From: Elysia chlorotica | Taxonomy: Eukaryota > Mollusca > Gastropoda > Plakobranchidae | Assembly (NCBI GenBank): GCA_003991915.1 | Contig: RQTK01000341.1 | Coordinates: 1-64,000, forward strand | DNA: 64,000 nt | Direction: 5' to 3' | Shown here: positions 42,781 through 53,213 of the stretch, piece by piece | Numbering within the stretch: position 1 is the first letter of the stretch | Layout: every line of letters begins with the position of its first letter | Notes under the pieces: generated by a model | What the model was told of the DNA's origin: nothing | What the model saw: the letters and a program-made list of their open reading frames with translations, nothing else | Databases searched by the model: none | Position numbers and translations under genes: made by a program

Positions 42781-44100
42781 ATATAGTCACAGAGAGAGAG
42801 AGAGACACACACACAGACAGGCAGACAAGCAGACAGATGTCAGACAGAGAGGCCAACAAACAAACAAAGAAAAAGAGAATGTACAGCAAAATAATATACA
42901 AGAGTTAATCAATTTAAAAAAAAAAAAAGCAGAAATTTGTCTTTAAGAAAGAAAGAGAGAGAGAGAGAGAGAGATTATTGCGGAATACTACACAGTACAA
43001 CAGTGGAATGAACCAAAATGACCAAGGCAAGAACTTATTCAATTGTGTCTCGATTGTATTTGACTTTTGCAAATGCGGAAGAAATTGTTTGTTGTGAGTT
43101 TTAGGACTCCTTTAAGTTTAACTCCTTAAGTCATGTCGATGCCCAGGGAACAAACTAAGAATATAGATGAGACAGATTTAGCTCATTGAACATTCACCCT
43201 GACAATAATCAGCTCCATGTGTATGGCAATTGACAATAAATTGGTCCCCTTCCAAAAATGCAGCACAATTTCTCAACAGGATAGTATTTTCTACCGCCCT
43301 TTGTGTACAAAAGTACTTGATGCATTTCAGGTAGCAATTGACCCCTTATACATGTACATTTGTAATACTGTAACTATTAAGTCTTGTATCACCCTGCATC
43401 AAAAGGATTGCTACAATGTGTTAACTGTTATACGAGCCAGCTCTAGCAGTTATTTTTCTTTTTCAAAAATTAATGTGGAAAGTGAAATTCACAAATTGTA
43501 TTCAAAACAAAACACTAAGGTCAACAAAAACGAAAAAAAACCCACTTGTAAAATTGAAATGTATTTAACTTTTAATATTTGAAAGATTTGACACATAAAA
43601 TATACAGATCAGCAAATGAGAATGAAATTTATTTTCAAGGATGCGAACAAAACCACCGTTTATTATAAACACACACACATAAATGATTTGGTTAAGACAA
43701 ACCAGGAGTGTACTGTTTAACTTAACCTGTGTTCCGCTGTGGGTGTGGCAGAGGATTAGCTGGATTTTAATCAGTGTTGTTTACTGTAGAAGGTGGTGTA
43801 CTGATGTCGATTTTCCGTTTGTATCTTGCATAAAGGTAATCAAAGCATATGTTTCTTTGAAGCTGAAAATATGGCGAAGTTCACTGGTTGTTTTTTTTAA
43901 ATTAGCATTAACCTATCTACGTTTTTATAAGGGGAGAAAAGAAAAACCAATCATTTTAATTTTTGTTTTTCAAAATTCAGACGTTTATATAATTTAATCA
44001 TCTGTTATGTAATGTAGTTATGAATTATTTTTATAAGGGAATAACCCTCCTTCTGTGTCCCCTGATTACAGGATCTTGGGCCTAGGACCAACGTAGCCAC
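42781..44100. other. Intergenic sequence, no gene recognised
   Basis: Contains GA/CA simple repeats at 42787-42815 and 42950-42976. Frames at 43217-43582 and 43683-43997 show no recognisable domain or splice context. Confidence 0.5.
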
Positions 44101-44102
44101 AT

Positions 44103-44356
44103 TAAAGGTTTACCGTTAGACTTAACATCTTCATCTCTGCTCTTTGTAATATAACCCTCTACAGCTAATATGAGCCATGCCTTCTAGGCACTGATTTTTA
44201 ACGTTTTTGTGCCAGTCATTTGGGTCAGCTTTCTTATTCCTTGTTCTTTTCTGAGACACCGCGGGAGCTTCCACATATAATTAACTTCCATGTTCTCTGA
44301 GTCATTTTCTGACGAAGACTCAGAGGGGACATAGTATTTATCTTGAGCAAGATCAT
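44103..44356 (-). pseudogene. Unrecognised coding-like exon with acidic and basic W-K-N motifs
   Basis: Begins after a good minus-strand acceptor (TTTTCTTAACAG). One frame reads DDLAQDKYYVPSESSSENDS, then ENMEV. A second frame, overlapping from about 44275 down, reads KRTRNKKADPNDWHKNVKNQ followed by CLEGMAHI. A YVPSESSSE-type acidic segment followed by a basic (K/R)...P..W.KN segment recurs in expanded, uncharacterised invertebrate protein families that I recall only in outline. The two motifs lie in different frames, so this is either a degraded copy or two alternative exons. Function unknown. Confidence 0.4.
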
Positions 44357-44889
44357 CTGTTAAGAAAATTTTAAGCAAAGCTGAAGACAGGTACTATAAA
44401 GGTATGATTTTGTCAAATATGAACAAGTATGATAACTGTATCACTATCAACCATTCATTCTTTTAAAAGCTGCTTTTAATAGAAGTTCTTAAAGGTAAAA
44501 TGTTATAAAAAGGATTTACTTACAATGGACATAAGGAAACCGTGCAATCAAGCCTATAAGACAAGTCAGATAAAGTAAGAATAACATAAAAATACTTAAA
44601 ATTAAACTTAAGTGTTGGGCTAGTGGGGTAGCAATGATTTCTATTCTTCGCTCCATTGTAGCAGCACTTGATAAATGCTGACGCTAGTAGAGAAGTTTCA
44701 AGTTCCCCAATTTCAAGTGTCGGGCAATATTATCCTCAAATTACAATAATTCACAAATCCAGAAAGTTACCATGTTTTCATAAAAGAACGACAAACAACA
44801 GTGAGATTTACGCCTTCATAGAAACTGCAGCCATGTGAAGAAGAAAAAATAGATTTTAATATACCTTTGTTGTCTTCAGCTTGAGTGGG

Positions 44890-45137
44890 GGCAAGCTATT
44901 CTTGATGAGCTGTTATAATCACTTGGAAAGTTGACTCAGTTGGCAAAGTTGATTCAATTATGTTGTCATTGATCATGTCTGCTTGGCTCAGTGATGTATT
45001 ATCACAATTGCTGTTGTTTAATGTTGGGGAAAAACAGAGACGACGCAATAGTAAATAAAAATGATGAGGTCCTATATGAATATGTGAATTCAGCAATATC
45101 TGTGCTTTTACAGACAAAAAAAAATTGATTGCATACT
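44890..45137 (-). CDS. Possible exon of an unrecognised gene, cut by the assembly gap
   Basis: Minus-strand frame open from the gap down to about 44896, including SPTLNNSNCDNTSLSQADMI, then NDNIIESTLPTESTF. Ser/Thr/Asn-rich with no known domain. Composition and strand match the neighbouring 44103-44356 and 45544-46275 segments, so all three may belong to one degraded or lineage-specific gene. Confidence 0.25.
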
Positions 45138-45543
45138 NNNNNNNNNNNNNNNNNNNNNNNNNNNNNNNNNNNNNNNNNNNNNNNNNNNNNNNNNNNNNNN
45201 NNNNNNNNNNNNNNNNNNNNNNNNNNNNNNNNNNNNNNNNNNNNNNNNNNNNNNNNNNNNNNNNNNNNNNNNNNNNNNNNNNNNNNNNNNNNNNNNNNNN
45301 NNNNNNNNNNNNNNNNNNNNNNNNNNNNNNNNNNNNNNNNNNNNNNNNNNNNNNNNNNNNNNNNNNNNNNNNNNNNNNNNNNNNNNNNNNNNNNNNNNNN
45401 NNNNNNNNNNNNNNNNNNNNNNNNNNNNNNNNNNNNNNNNNNNNNNNNNNNNNNNNNNNNNNNNNNNNNNNNNNNNNNNNNNNNNNNNNNNNNNNNNNNN
45501 NNNNNNNNNNNNNNNNNNNNNNNNNNNNNNNNNNNNNNNNNNN
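45138..45543. other. Assembly gap (406 N)
   Basis: Breaks the minus-strand repeat region. The right flank starts inside the repeat described at 45544-46275, so the gap probably hides more repeat copies. Confidence 0.95.
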
Positions 45544-46275
45544 GTTGAATGGGCTCAAATCGTCTCTAGGAAGGTTTGGTCATCAGGTAGAGCGACCATG
45601 GCAGGGTTGACAGTTTTGTCATCTTTGGTTGGCTGGCTGTTGAATGCTATGCCAGTGTCTGGAATATTTTATATCAAATAAAACGAAATTTGAACATCTA
45701 AAGGTCCATACATAATAAAATGTTATACAAACAAATATAATTATTACAAAATACTACTTGTTTTTCACAAACAATAATTGTATTACTTATAAATATAAAC
45801 TTATGTATAATTGTTAGGTTTGGTCACCAGGTAGTTTTGTTATCTTTAGTTGGCTGGCTGCTGAACACAATGTCAGTGTCTGGAATATTTTATGCAAAAT
45901 AAAATGGAATTTGGTCTAGGTCCATAAATAATAATACACATATGATGCAATTATTGGTTTTTAAAAGCAAGTCGTTTTATTTTAATAATTTTTTTTTTAA
46001 TATAAGGTTTTCACATCCAATGCAAATATTTCATTAGGGCTACAACGTATCTAGATTTCACACAACTCGAGTAGGGCCTACAGTTGTATAAGAATGTATA
46101 CAAACTTTGAAATTCATGAGGATCAAGTGTTTGCTGAGTTGAATGGGCTCCAATAATCTCTAGGAAGGTTTGGTCACAATATGGAGAGGCCAGAGAAGGG
46201 TTGACAGTTTGGTCATCTTTGGTTGGCTGGCTGCTGAACACTAGATGCTAGATATGTCAGTGTCTGGAATATTAT
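45544..46275 (-). repeat. Three-copy tandem exon-like repeat
   Basis: Copies end (on +) at about 45665, 45885 and 46275 in GTGTCTGGAATATT. On the minus strand each starts with an acceptor-like AATATTCCAG followed by a frame encoding (F)(N/S)SQPTKDD/N. The outer copies continue TVNP...DQTFLE(T/I)I and reach TTGAATGGGCTC; the middle copy is shortened. The middle copy reads TDIVFSSQPTKDN without a stop upstream. The distal copy has extra bases before SSQPTKDDQTVNPSLASPYC. This looks like tandem duplication of an exon plus flanks in an unknown gene, now partly degraded. Confidence 0.55.
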
Positions 46276-46375
46276 GTAAAAAAAATAACAACATCACTAC
46301 ACTTGCCAAAAAATATTAAACAAGACTGACTAAGATTAAGATTAAAACTTAGGCAATATATCTAGTATAATACCA

Positions 46376-47280
46376 TCTAGATCTAGAGTAGATCTAGATC
46401 TAGGCCTAGATTTTCTATATCTTCATTCGCTAACGTCTAAACAACATTTTGGTTTACAACCCCTGTCAGTTCCACACTTGCCTAAATCACTTTTGGATGG
46501 GTCTAGCACTCAAGTTTATCATGCCGCATTTACCCAAGTCAGTCTAATCACTTATTTGGGATAGCCTATATGTAGGCCTACAACACCTTTTTCTTCTTCT
46601 AAAGCATTAGGGTCAATAAAACTTGAAGTTAAGGTAAACAAGACAACCTTTTCTGCTCTCAAGATCTAACAAACAGAAGAGCTCCTGTCACTTCTTACTT
46701 TTATTTTACTTTTCAGAGTTCAGGTACTTGAAGTACCGTACTTCAGGCTCGGTTTACAAGGAATGAGGAAGTGTCAACTGTCATGCCCCTGCTCCTGCCG
46801 TTCTTCTAGTTGTCGTTGATCTGATCATTGAAAACTTGAACCAACTGAAGATCAGTGATTTCACAAGCTCGCCAACAATTTTAATTGACTTAGCCCCACC
46901 CATTGTTGCGCAATAATCCTCTAGTCTAACCTCTAATTATTTGAACTTGATCGAAATCATATATCTTAAAAAGTGAATGTGACTTCTCTTCGCTTTGTTT
47001 ACCTAACCAGGATCTTGAGGCTCAAGGAGCTCCAGATCTAGATTAAGACCACAGTATAAATCGTGACCTACAATAAGGACTCAGTTATAACTCTAATCAC
47101 ACAATCTAGAGCTAGATCTAGGTGTTACTTGTGTCCACTTATAAGATTTTAAAAAGAAATATGGGTACCCGTTCATCAATGTTGCAAGAGGAAGAAATTT
47201 CGGAGATCCAGCGAGAAACAGGATGTAAGTTTTAAATGTGAATCTGTAATTTATTCTAAAATCTAGATTATAGGTCTAGG
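46376..47280. repeat. AGATCT / TCTAGA palindrome clusters around the CHP1 5' end
   Basis: Dense patch at 46376-46412 and single or paired motifs at 47033-47044, 47105-47121 and 47261-47280, flanking the CHP1 first exon. The intervening DNA is the likely CHP1 promoter; I see no convincing TATA box. Confidence 0.5.
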
Positions 47281-50200
47281 CAAAGCAACAATGAGCAAGC
47301 AAGGGATGGGGTGACGGAGTCTGGCAGTAACAATTAGCCTGAAATGTATCTATATATTTACCCCTGACGCCTGTGGTGCTGAGAAGTCCGCCCAAAACAC
47401 CAAATTGCTAGTCTAGGACTTTAGAACATGAATGACTGGGTGTGAAAAGATAAGGTGTGGCCGTTCTGTTCGCCTAGTCAAGGAGATAACCCCATTGAAT
47501 TTTTTTCTGTTGAAATAAACAACTATTTTTCATTCTTTTTATACTCCGTATACATACTGATGTGGATAACTACGGTAATTCTTTTTTGAGGCTTTAAAAA
47601 AAAAAATTGCATTATAATTATTAATTTTTACGCGGCGACCATGGATTTTTGCTTTGTAATTTTAGCGCAAAGATGTCTTAATAACTATCTGTCAAATATA
47701 TATGGAACTTGGAAACATTTTAAACATACCTACAACAATTTCATAGAAGGGTTTTAAAAAAGAAGTTTATAAACTTTGTCAACATTTATTTGTAGTGCTT
47801 TTAAAAACACAGTGAAATAGTAACCGTATTTCTTGAAGTTAGTGCAGTAAAAAAAGAAATATATGAGAAATATCAAAAAGCTCCCATCACTGAGGAACAT
47901 CATGTGAAACTTATGCAATTCTGACAGAAACTTTTTGAGTATTAATCCTTGTTCTCAGCAACACACATTGCTCGAAAACATGTATTTGAGAATTTTGGGA
48001 GAATTTTGACTACCATACTCTCAATTTTCTGATATTTTTGCTTATTTTTTTCATTTAAGAGGCTTGGAGAATTGTTTCATAAGATGTTACCCTTTTAGCC
48101 TCAATTGAAAGTTCTACAATACAGCAATGGAAAATTTAATAATCTCTAAGCTACATTTTCATGCTCCTAATATTTTTTAAAGTTTACTAGATGAATGCAT
48201 AGAACCTTTATTGATAAATTTGTATTTTTTTAATACTTAGACTCAGCTGTAGACACACGTATCTGATCAAGAGAACCTTGATTTAATTGCTCAACCATTT
48301 CCATATTTTCTGCTAAACCCTATCTTCCATATTGTTTTGTGCTTGCTCAGTTTCCAGCAACCAAATTGTGCGGCTTTACAGCAGATTCACAAATCTGGAT
48401 AAAAGTGATCAGGGATTTTTGAGGTAATTGTTTGATTTAGTATGGACATAGCCATCTTCATTCTTTTCACTGACTACTGACTATTTGGTTAACTTCTTTA
48501 TGATCATACTTGTGTGCCTACGAATTATGAGAACTCATTTTAAAATTCCAATTTAATTTATGCACCATCAATGAAGAAAAAGCATTTTGAAAACAAATTT
48601 TCAAATTGAAAAAAATCACCCATGATATGGACATTTTTTCAAAAAAAATTTTTTTACATTCAAAACATACTTTGATCTCATAGCTTATCAGGCTGTAAGT
48701 GTAAGCCAGAAAGTCGTTACCCAAAGTATGGTTTTGGTAATTTGAAATCATTCTTCCATAGTTGAAATGCTCTTGCATCAATACTCATTGATGCAAGCAA
48801 ACCTATAATGAGTAAACAACAGCCTCTTTTGAGAAGTAGAAACACAATTTGATGCTCCCTCTATGAGATATTAGAATATATACTTAATTTTAAAAGAAAT
48901 ACCATTTTGATTAAATAAAATGTTTTCCTTTCACAGGCGAGCAGACTTTCTACGCATTCCAGAGTTAGCAATCAATCCACTTGGAGACAGGATAGTGCAT
49001 GCCTTTTTCCAAGAGAGGTAATTCCTTAGCTGTACTGTTTCCTTCACTTAATGTGAACTAATATGTTTTTAATTTAATTTATCTTTTAAAAAGAATCTCT
49101 CTCTTTGCTTCTATCTAAGCCAATTCTTGAAACTTTTTTTGTAGTTATAAGTAATATTTTCATTACTTATAAACAGGATTTTGAAATAAAGGCTTTAAAA
49201 AACCATTAAATATTGTTATTTTAAATGAGTCCTTTCAGATAAAAGCATTCTCTTTTATACGTTTCTCCTCCGCAGTGCTACTGACACAGTCAACTTTCGT
49301 CAGTTCATGAGGGTCTTGGCACGCTTTAGACCTGTGAAGAAAACCGCGACAAAGAACAAACTTAATGACAGGGAAGAGAAACTAAAATGTATGTCACAAA
49401 TATATAGTATACTACTATCGTTAAATCATTATTATGTAAAATATAACAGTGTTTAGTTGTTTTTATATGATAAAACTAATTAGTTTTGAAAGCATGAAAG
49501 AAGTAAGCAGTCAATGGTAATAATGGTTGCGCAAGTGGTGGAGAGTAAAAAAGGAAAAAAAATCTTCCTAGATCGAGACTACCCAATTTTCTCGGCTTGG
49601 CTGAAGATCAATCTTCTTGCCATAAATGTTCCAGTTTTCGACTGCTTCTACCAAAAATAAGTATCAAGAAAGATTTGAGGTAAAATGTCCGACATTTGTC
49701 TCAAACTAATTCATTGCCCTGTTTCTTAAATAAACATTTCTACGTCATCTTTTCCCTAAGACGTTTGCTGCAAAACTTTGAAAGGCCGAAATTTTCTGAT
49801 CACTTTAAAAAATCAGAGATAAGGAAAAAAACGGAACTGGTGCGTCCCCTGTGAACAAATTAGTATGCAATTTAATTTAGATAGTGTACCTCAAATACTC
49901 TTAAATAGTTGATTTGAAAATACTCCAACCTCTGCTTACAGTTGCATTCAAGATGTATGACTTGGATGGTGATAACATGATTTCCCGGGATGAGCTTTTG
50001 AATGTGCTGCACATGATGGTTGGTGCTAACATTTCTGATGATCAGGTAGGGTTTTTATTTTATTGGTTAACTTTAACAAACTTTAAGTTATCTGTGCTCA
50101 ATAACTTCTGTACATTACACCTTTAGCTTCTCTGTGTTAGTCTTTCCTTTTAGATTACGAATTGTCAAACTCATTGTAGAAAAGAAGGATGCATTGCAGG

Positions 50201-51008
50201 AGATTCAGCTTTTAAATGAAAAGAGGAAGAAAAAAAACAAACCCAACAGATTGTGGTTTAAGGTCTTTAAAAAATAGAAAACTCCAAGTTAGGAAACAAA
50301 TGCCAGTGCTTTTTTTGTTGTCTTGTTTGAAATAGAAATATCATAAGTATTGGAATTGAGGAGCTTAGTCTCCATAATATATATATATGTATATCTTTCT
50401 TTTTTTTTTTCATTATTTTCTTTTTTATTTTTATTTTTTTTCAGTTGGGAAGTATTGCTGATCGTACTATCTCTGAAGTAGATTTGGACAAAGATGAAAA
50501 CATTTCTTTTGAAGAGTTTGTGAAAGTAAGTTCCTTTTTTTTGCAAAAATGTTTATACATCAAAGAAAAATACTCCATTTTAAATCCACTGTGGAGTTAA
50601 AGATGCCTCTTTGTAATAACCAATTAAAAAAGATACAAAACAGTACATACATTTGAGAAAGTATCACAGAAACATTGTGAAGCCCCAAAATGTTCTGATA
50701 ATAATTATAATTGTCCATATGCATATTTTCTTATACCGACAGTTGGCAAGTGAATGAAAAACTGTTGCCCTCATGTTTGTATGATATTATATGTTTGCTA
50801 GCTCTTCAGCTGTGCATTTGTTGTCAAAACAATAGGGGTAATTTATACATAATTTATGCATTAATGAGTCATAAAGTACCAATAAATTTTAATAGCTTGT
50901 AATTGTGCCAACAGAACCACATCTGTAGGAAAGCTAGAAAAAATATATAAAAATGTATTTAGAATTGTATTCAAAAAGGCACTGTGTAAATACCCTCCTA
51001 TAATTGCA

Positions 51009-51073
<65 letters not shown>

Positions 51074-51144
51074 TTATTATTATTTAACAGGCTATGGAAA
51101 GAGTTGATGTGGAACAGAAAATGAGCATTCGTTTCCTGAACTGA
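47161..51144 (+). CDS. CHP1: Calcineurin B homologous protein 1-like EF-hand protein, seven exons
   Basis: Myristoylated Ca-binding protein that in animals binds and supports Na+/H+ exchangers and takes part in vesicle traffic. Exons: 47161-47224, 48351-48423, 48937-49017, 49276-49388, 49942-50045, 50445-50525, 51091-51144; all phases close, giving 189 residues (human 195). The start MGTRSSM fits the N-myristoylation rule (Gly2, Ser6). EF1 and EF2 are degenerate (LYSRFTNLDKSDQGFLRR; TDTVNFRQFMRVL), while the intervening FLRIPELAINPLGDRIV is diagnostic of CHPs. EF3 loop DLDGDNMISRDE (117-128) and EF4 loop DLDKDENISFEE (158-169) keep all Ca ligands, as in CHP1. The loop between the N- and C-lobes is about six residues shorter than in human. 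It ends AMERVDVEQKMSIRFLN. The final exon is duplicated at 52344. Confidence 0.96.
51010..51082. repeat. (TTA)n microsatellite abutting a 3' splice site
   Basis: About 24 TTA units ending directly before TTTAACAG, the acceptor of CHP1 exon 7. It replaces the T-rich tract seen before the duplicate exon. Confidence 0.95.
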
Positions 51145-51955
51145 TTAAAAGAACAATCTGTTACATTTTTTATATATTATACCGGTAGTGAAACACAGGA
51201 TATACACATTTTTGTAATCGTAAAAACCAACTTCAACTCTTTGTTTGCTATCATTTTTTCTTAATTTCTTACCATAAATACATGTCAAAACCTAGGATTT
51301 ATTATTTTTATATCAATATGTTAAGTGGTGAAATGTTGAAGTGCATAAGGGTCATGCTTCAAGCAATGAAGCAAAACGTCTTTGGTTTTTTATTAGTTAT
51401 TTTTAGTTTTGATCCAAAGCAGAAAAAAAAGACAAAGTCTCTTTTGATATTGGACAATCCAAAAAAAACAACAACACAAAAATGTGTGTCAAAACAGCTG
51501 AGTTTTGTTTTATTGAAGACCTTATTTAGATTTCTTGGTATATGTACTTGTAATTTCTGTATTAAGTACATCTTAATTTAGGCATTGCTTTAATTTAAAC
51601 AATCATCATGTTCAAAACGTTGTGTTGCTACACTGCCTTCCAAAAGCTTTAATATTTATTAATGTTTATTTTTTGTGGAAGGAAATACAGAAACTGAGAT
51701 TTATTAAGATAACTTGAAAATTGATTTTATGAAATTTAATAGAAGTGCTTTTTAGCCATGTCTACTGATAGTTGTAGATTGTCCTTCTGATATGATTAAA
51801 AAAAGAAAAGAAAAAATGTTCTTTTTGTGTTACATTTGAATGTAATAGACACATTTTTTTATCAATGTTTACAAGGACATTACAATTTTATCACTTTTGT
51901 TCTAAAAGCTTTATTCAGGTTTAACAAACCTGGTGGTGCAGAGAGATCCAACTAT
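51085..51955 (+). repeat. CHP1 terminal exon plus 3' UTR, duplication copy 1
   Basis: Runs from TTAACAG|GCTATGG to GCAGAGAGATCCAACTA. Aligned with 52338-53213 at roughly 95% or better by eye; the 54-bp coding part is identical. Differences are substitutions and small indels in the UTR. Beyond its end come ATT/TTG simple repeats and a SINE. Confidence 0.95.
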
Positions 51956-52029
51956 TATTATTCTTGTTGTTGTTGTTGTTATTTTTATGATTGATGTTGC
52001 TGTTGTTGTTATTACTACTACTATTACTT

Positions 52030-52260
52030 GGCACGGTGGCCCTGGGGTAGAATATAGGCTTCCGGCGCAGAAGGTCCAGGTTCGAGCCCTACTGGTTGGG
52101 TCGGTGTCGGTTTAATGTGATCGGCTGAGACAGGAGTCATGGCATCCCCGCCCTGTCTCGTGTGTGGTAGCACATAAAAATTGTCAGACGTCAGTCTTCG
52201 GACCCATCCACATTATAGCCTATATAGTGTTGATGTTGGGCCTTAATCAATCAACTCAAC
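52030..52260 (+). mobile_element. tRNA-derived SINE, full-length copy between the duplicated CHP1 exons
   Basis: The head begins GGCACGGTGGCCCTGGGG and carries a canonical box B GGTTCGAGCCC at 52079-52089. Then come CCCTACTGGTTGGGTCGGTG, GTCTCGTGTGTGGTAGCACA, and the tail TGATGTTGGGCCTTAATCAA. It is flanked by ACT repeats on both sides, so a target duplication cannot be told from the microsatellite. It is the least decayed copy here. Confidence 0.88.
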
Positions 52261-52261
52261 A

Positions 52262-52301
<40 letters not shown>
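52262..52301. repeat. (CTA)n microsatellite
   Basis: About 13 units following the SINE tail. Confidence 0.9.
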
Positions 52302-52337
52302 TTTCAAAACGTAAATGGATTTTTCTTATTTTCTTTT

Positions 52338-53213
52338 TAACAGGCTATGGAAAGAGTTGATGTGGAACAGAAAATGAGCATTCGTTTCCTGAACTGATTA
52401 AAAGAACAATCTGTTACATTTTTTATATATTATACCGGTAGTGAAACACAGGATATACACATTTTTGTAATCGTAAAAACCAACTTCAACTCTTTGTTTG
52501 CTATCATTTTTTCTTAATTTCCTACCATAAATACACGTCAAAACCTAGAATTTTTTTTTTTTATATCAATATGTTAAGTGGTGAAATGTTGAAGTGCATA
52601 AGGGTCATGCTTCAAGCAATGAAGCACAATGTCTCTGTTTTTTATAGGTTATTTTCAATTTTGATCCAAAGAAGAAGAAAAAAGACAGTGTCTTTTGATA
52701 TTGGACGATCCAAAAAAAACAACAACACAAAAATGTGTATCAAAACAGCTGAGTTTTGTTTTATTGAAGACCTTATTTAGATTTCTTGGTATATGTACTT
52801 GTAATTTCTCTATTAAGTACATCTTAATTTAGGTATTGCTTTTATTTAAACAATCATCATGTTCAAAATGTTGTGGTGCTACACTGCCTTCCAAAAGCTT
52901 TAAAAGTTTAATATTTATTAATTTTTATTTTTTGTGGAAGGAAATACAGAAACTGAGATTTATTAAGATAACTTGAAAATTAATTTTATAAAATTTAATG
53001 GAAGTGCTTTTTAGTCATGTCTACTGATAGATGTAGATTGTCCTTCTGATATGATTAAAAAAAGAAAAGAAAAAATGTTCTTTTTGTGTTACATTTGAAT
53101 GTAATAGACACATTTTTTTATCAATGTTTACAAGGACATTACAATTTTATCACTTTTGTTCTAAAAGCTTTATTCAGGTTTAACAAACCTGGTGCAGAGA
53201 GATCCAACTACTT
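52338..53213 (+). repeat. CHP1 terminal exon plus 3' UTR, duplication copy 2
   Basis: Second copy of 51085-51955, starting after a T-rich tract (TTTTTCTTATTTTCTTTTTAACAG) that looks like a normal polypyrimidine tract. The unit-to-unit offset is 1253 bp at the exon. Confidence 0.95.
52344..52397 (+). CDS. CHP1: Duplicate CHP1 terminal exon (7')
   Basis: Encodes the same 17 residues and stop (AMERVDVEQKMSIRFLN) as exon 7 at 51091-51144, with an intact acceptor and phase 0. Splicing exon 6 to either copy gives the same protein but a different 3' UTR. With its stronger polypyrimidine tract this copy could be the preferred terminal exon; that is inference. Confidence 0.8.
   Translation, partial: AMERVDVEQKMSIRFLN

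Noticed and set aside
45129-45610. Long open frames across the N run
   Set aside because: They consist of unknown bases.
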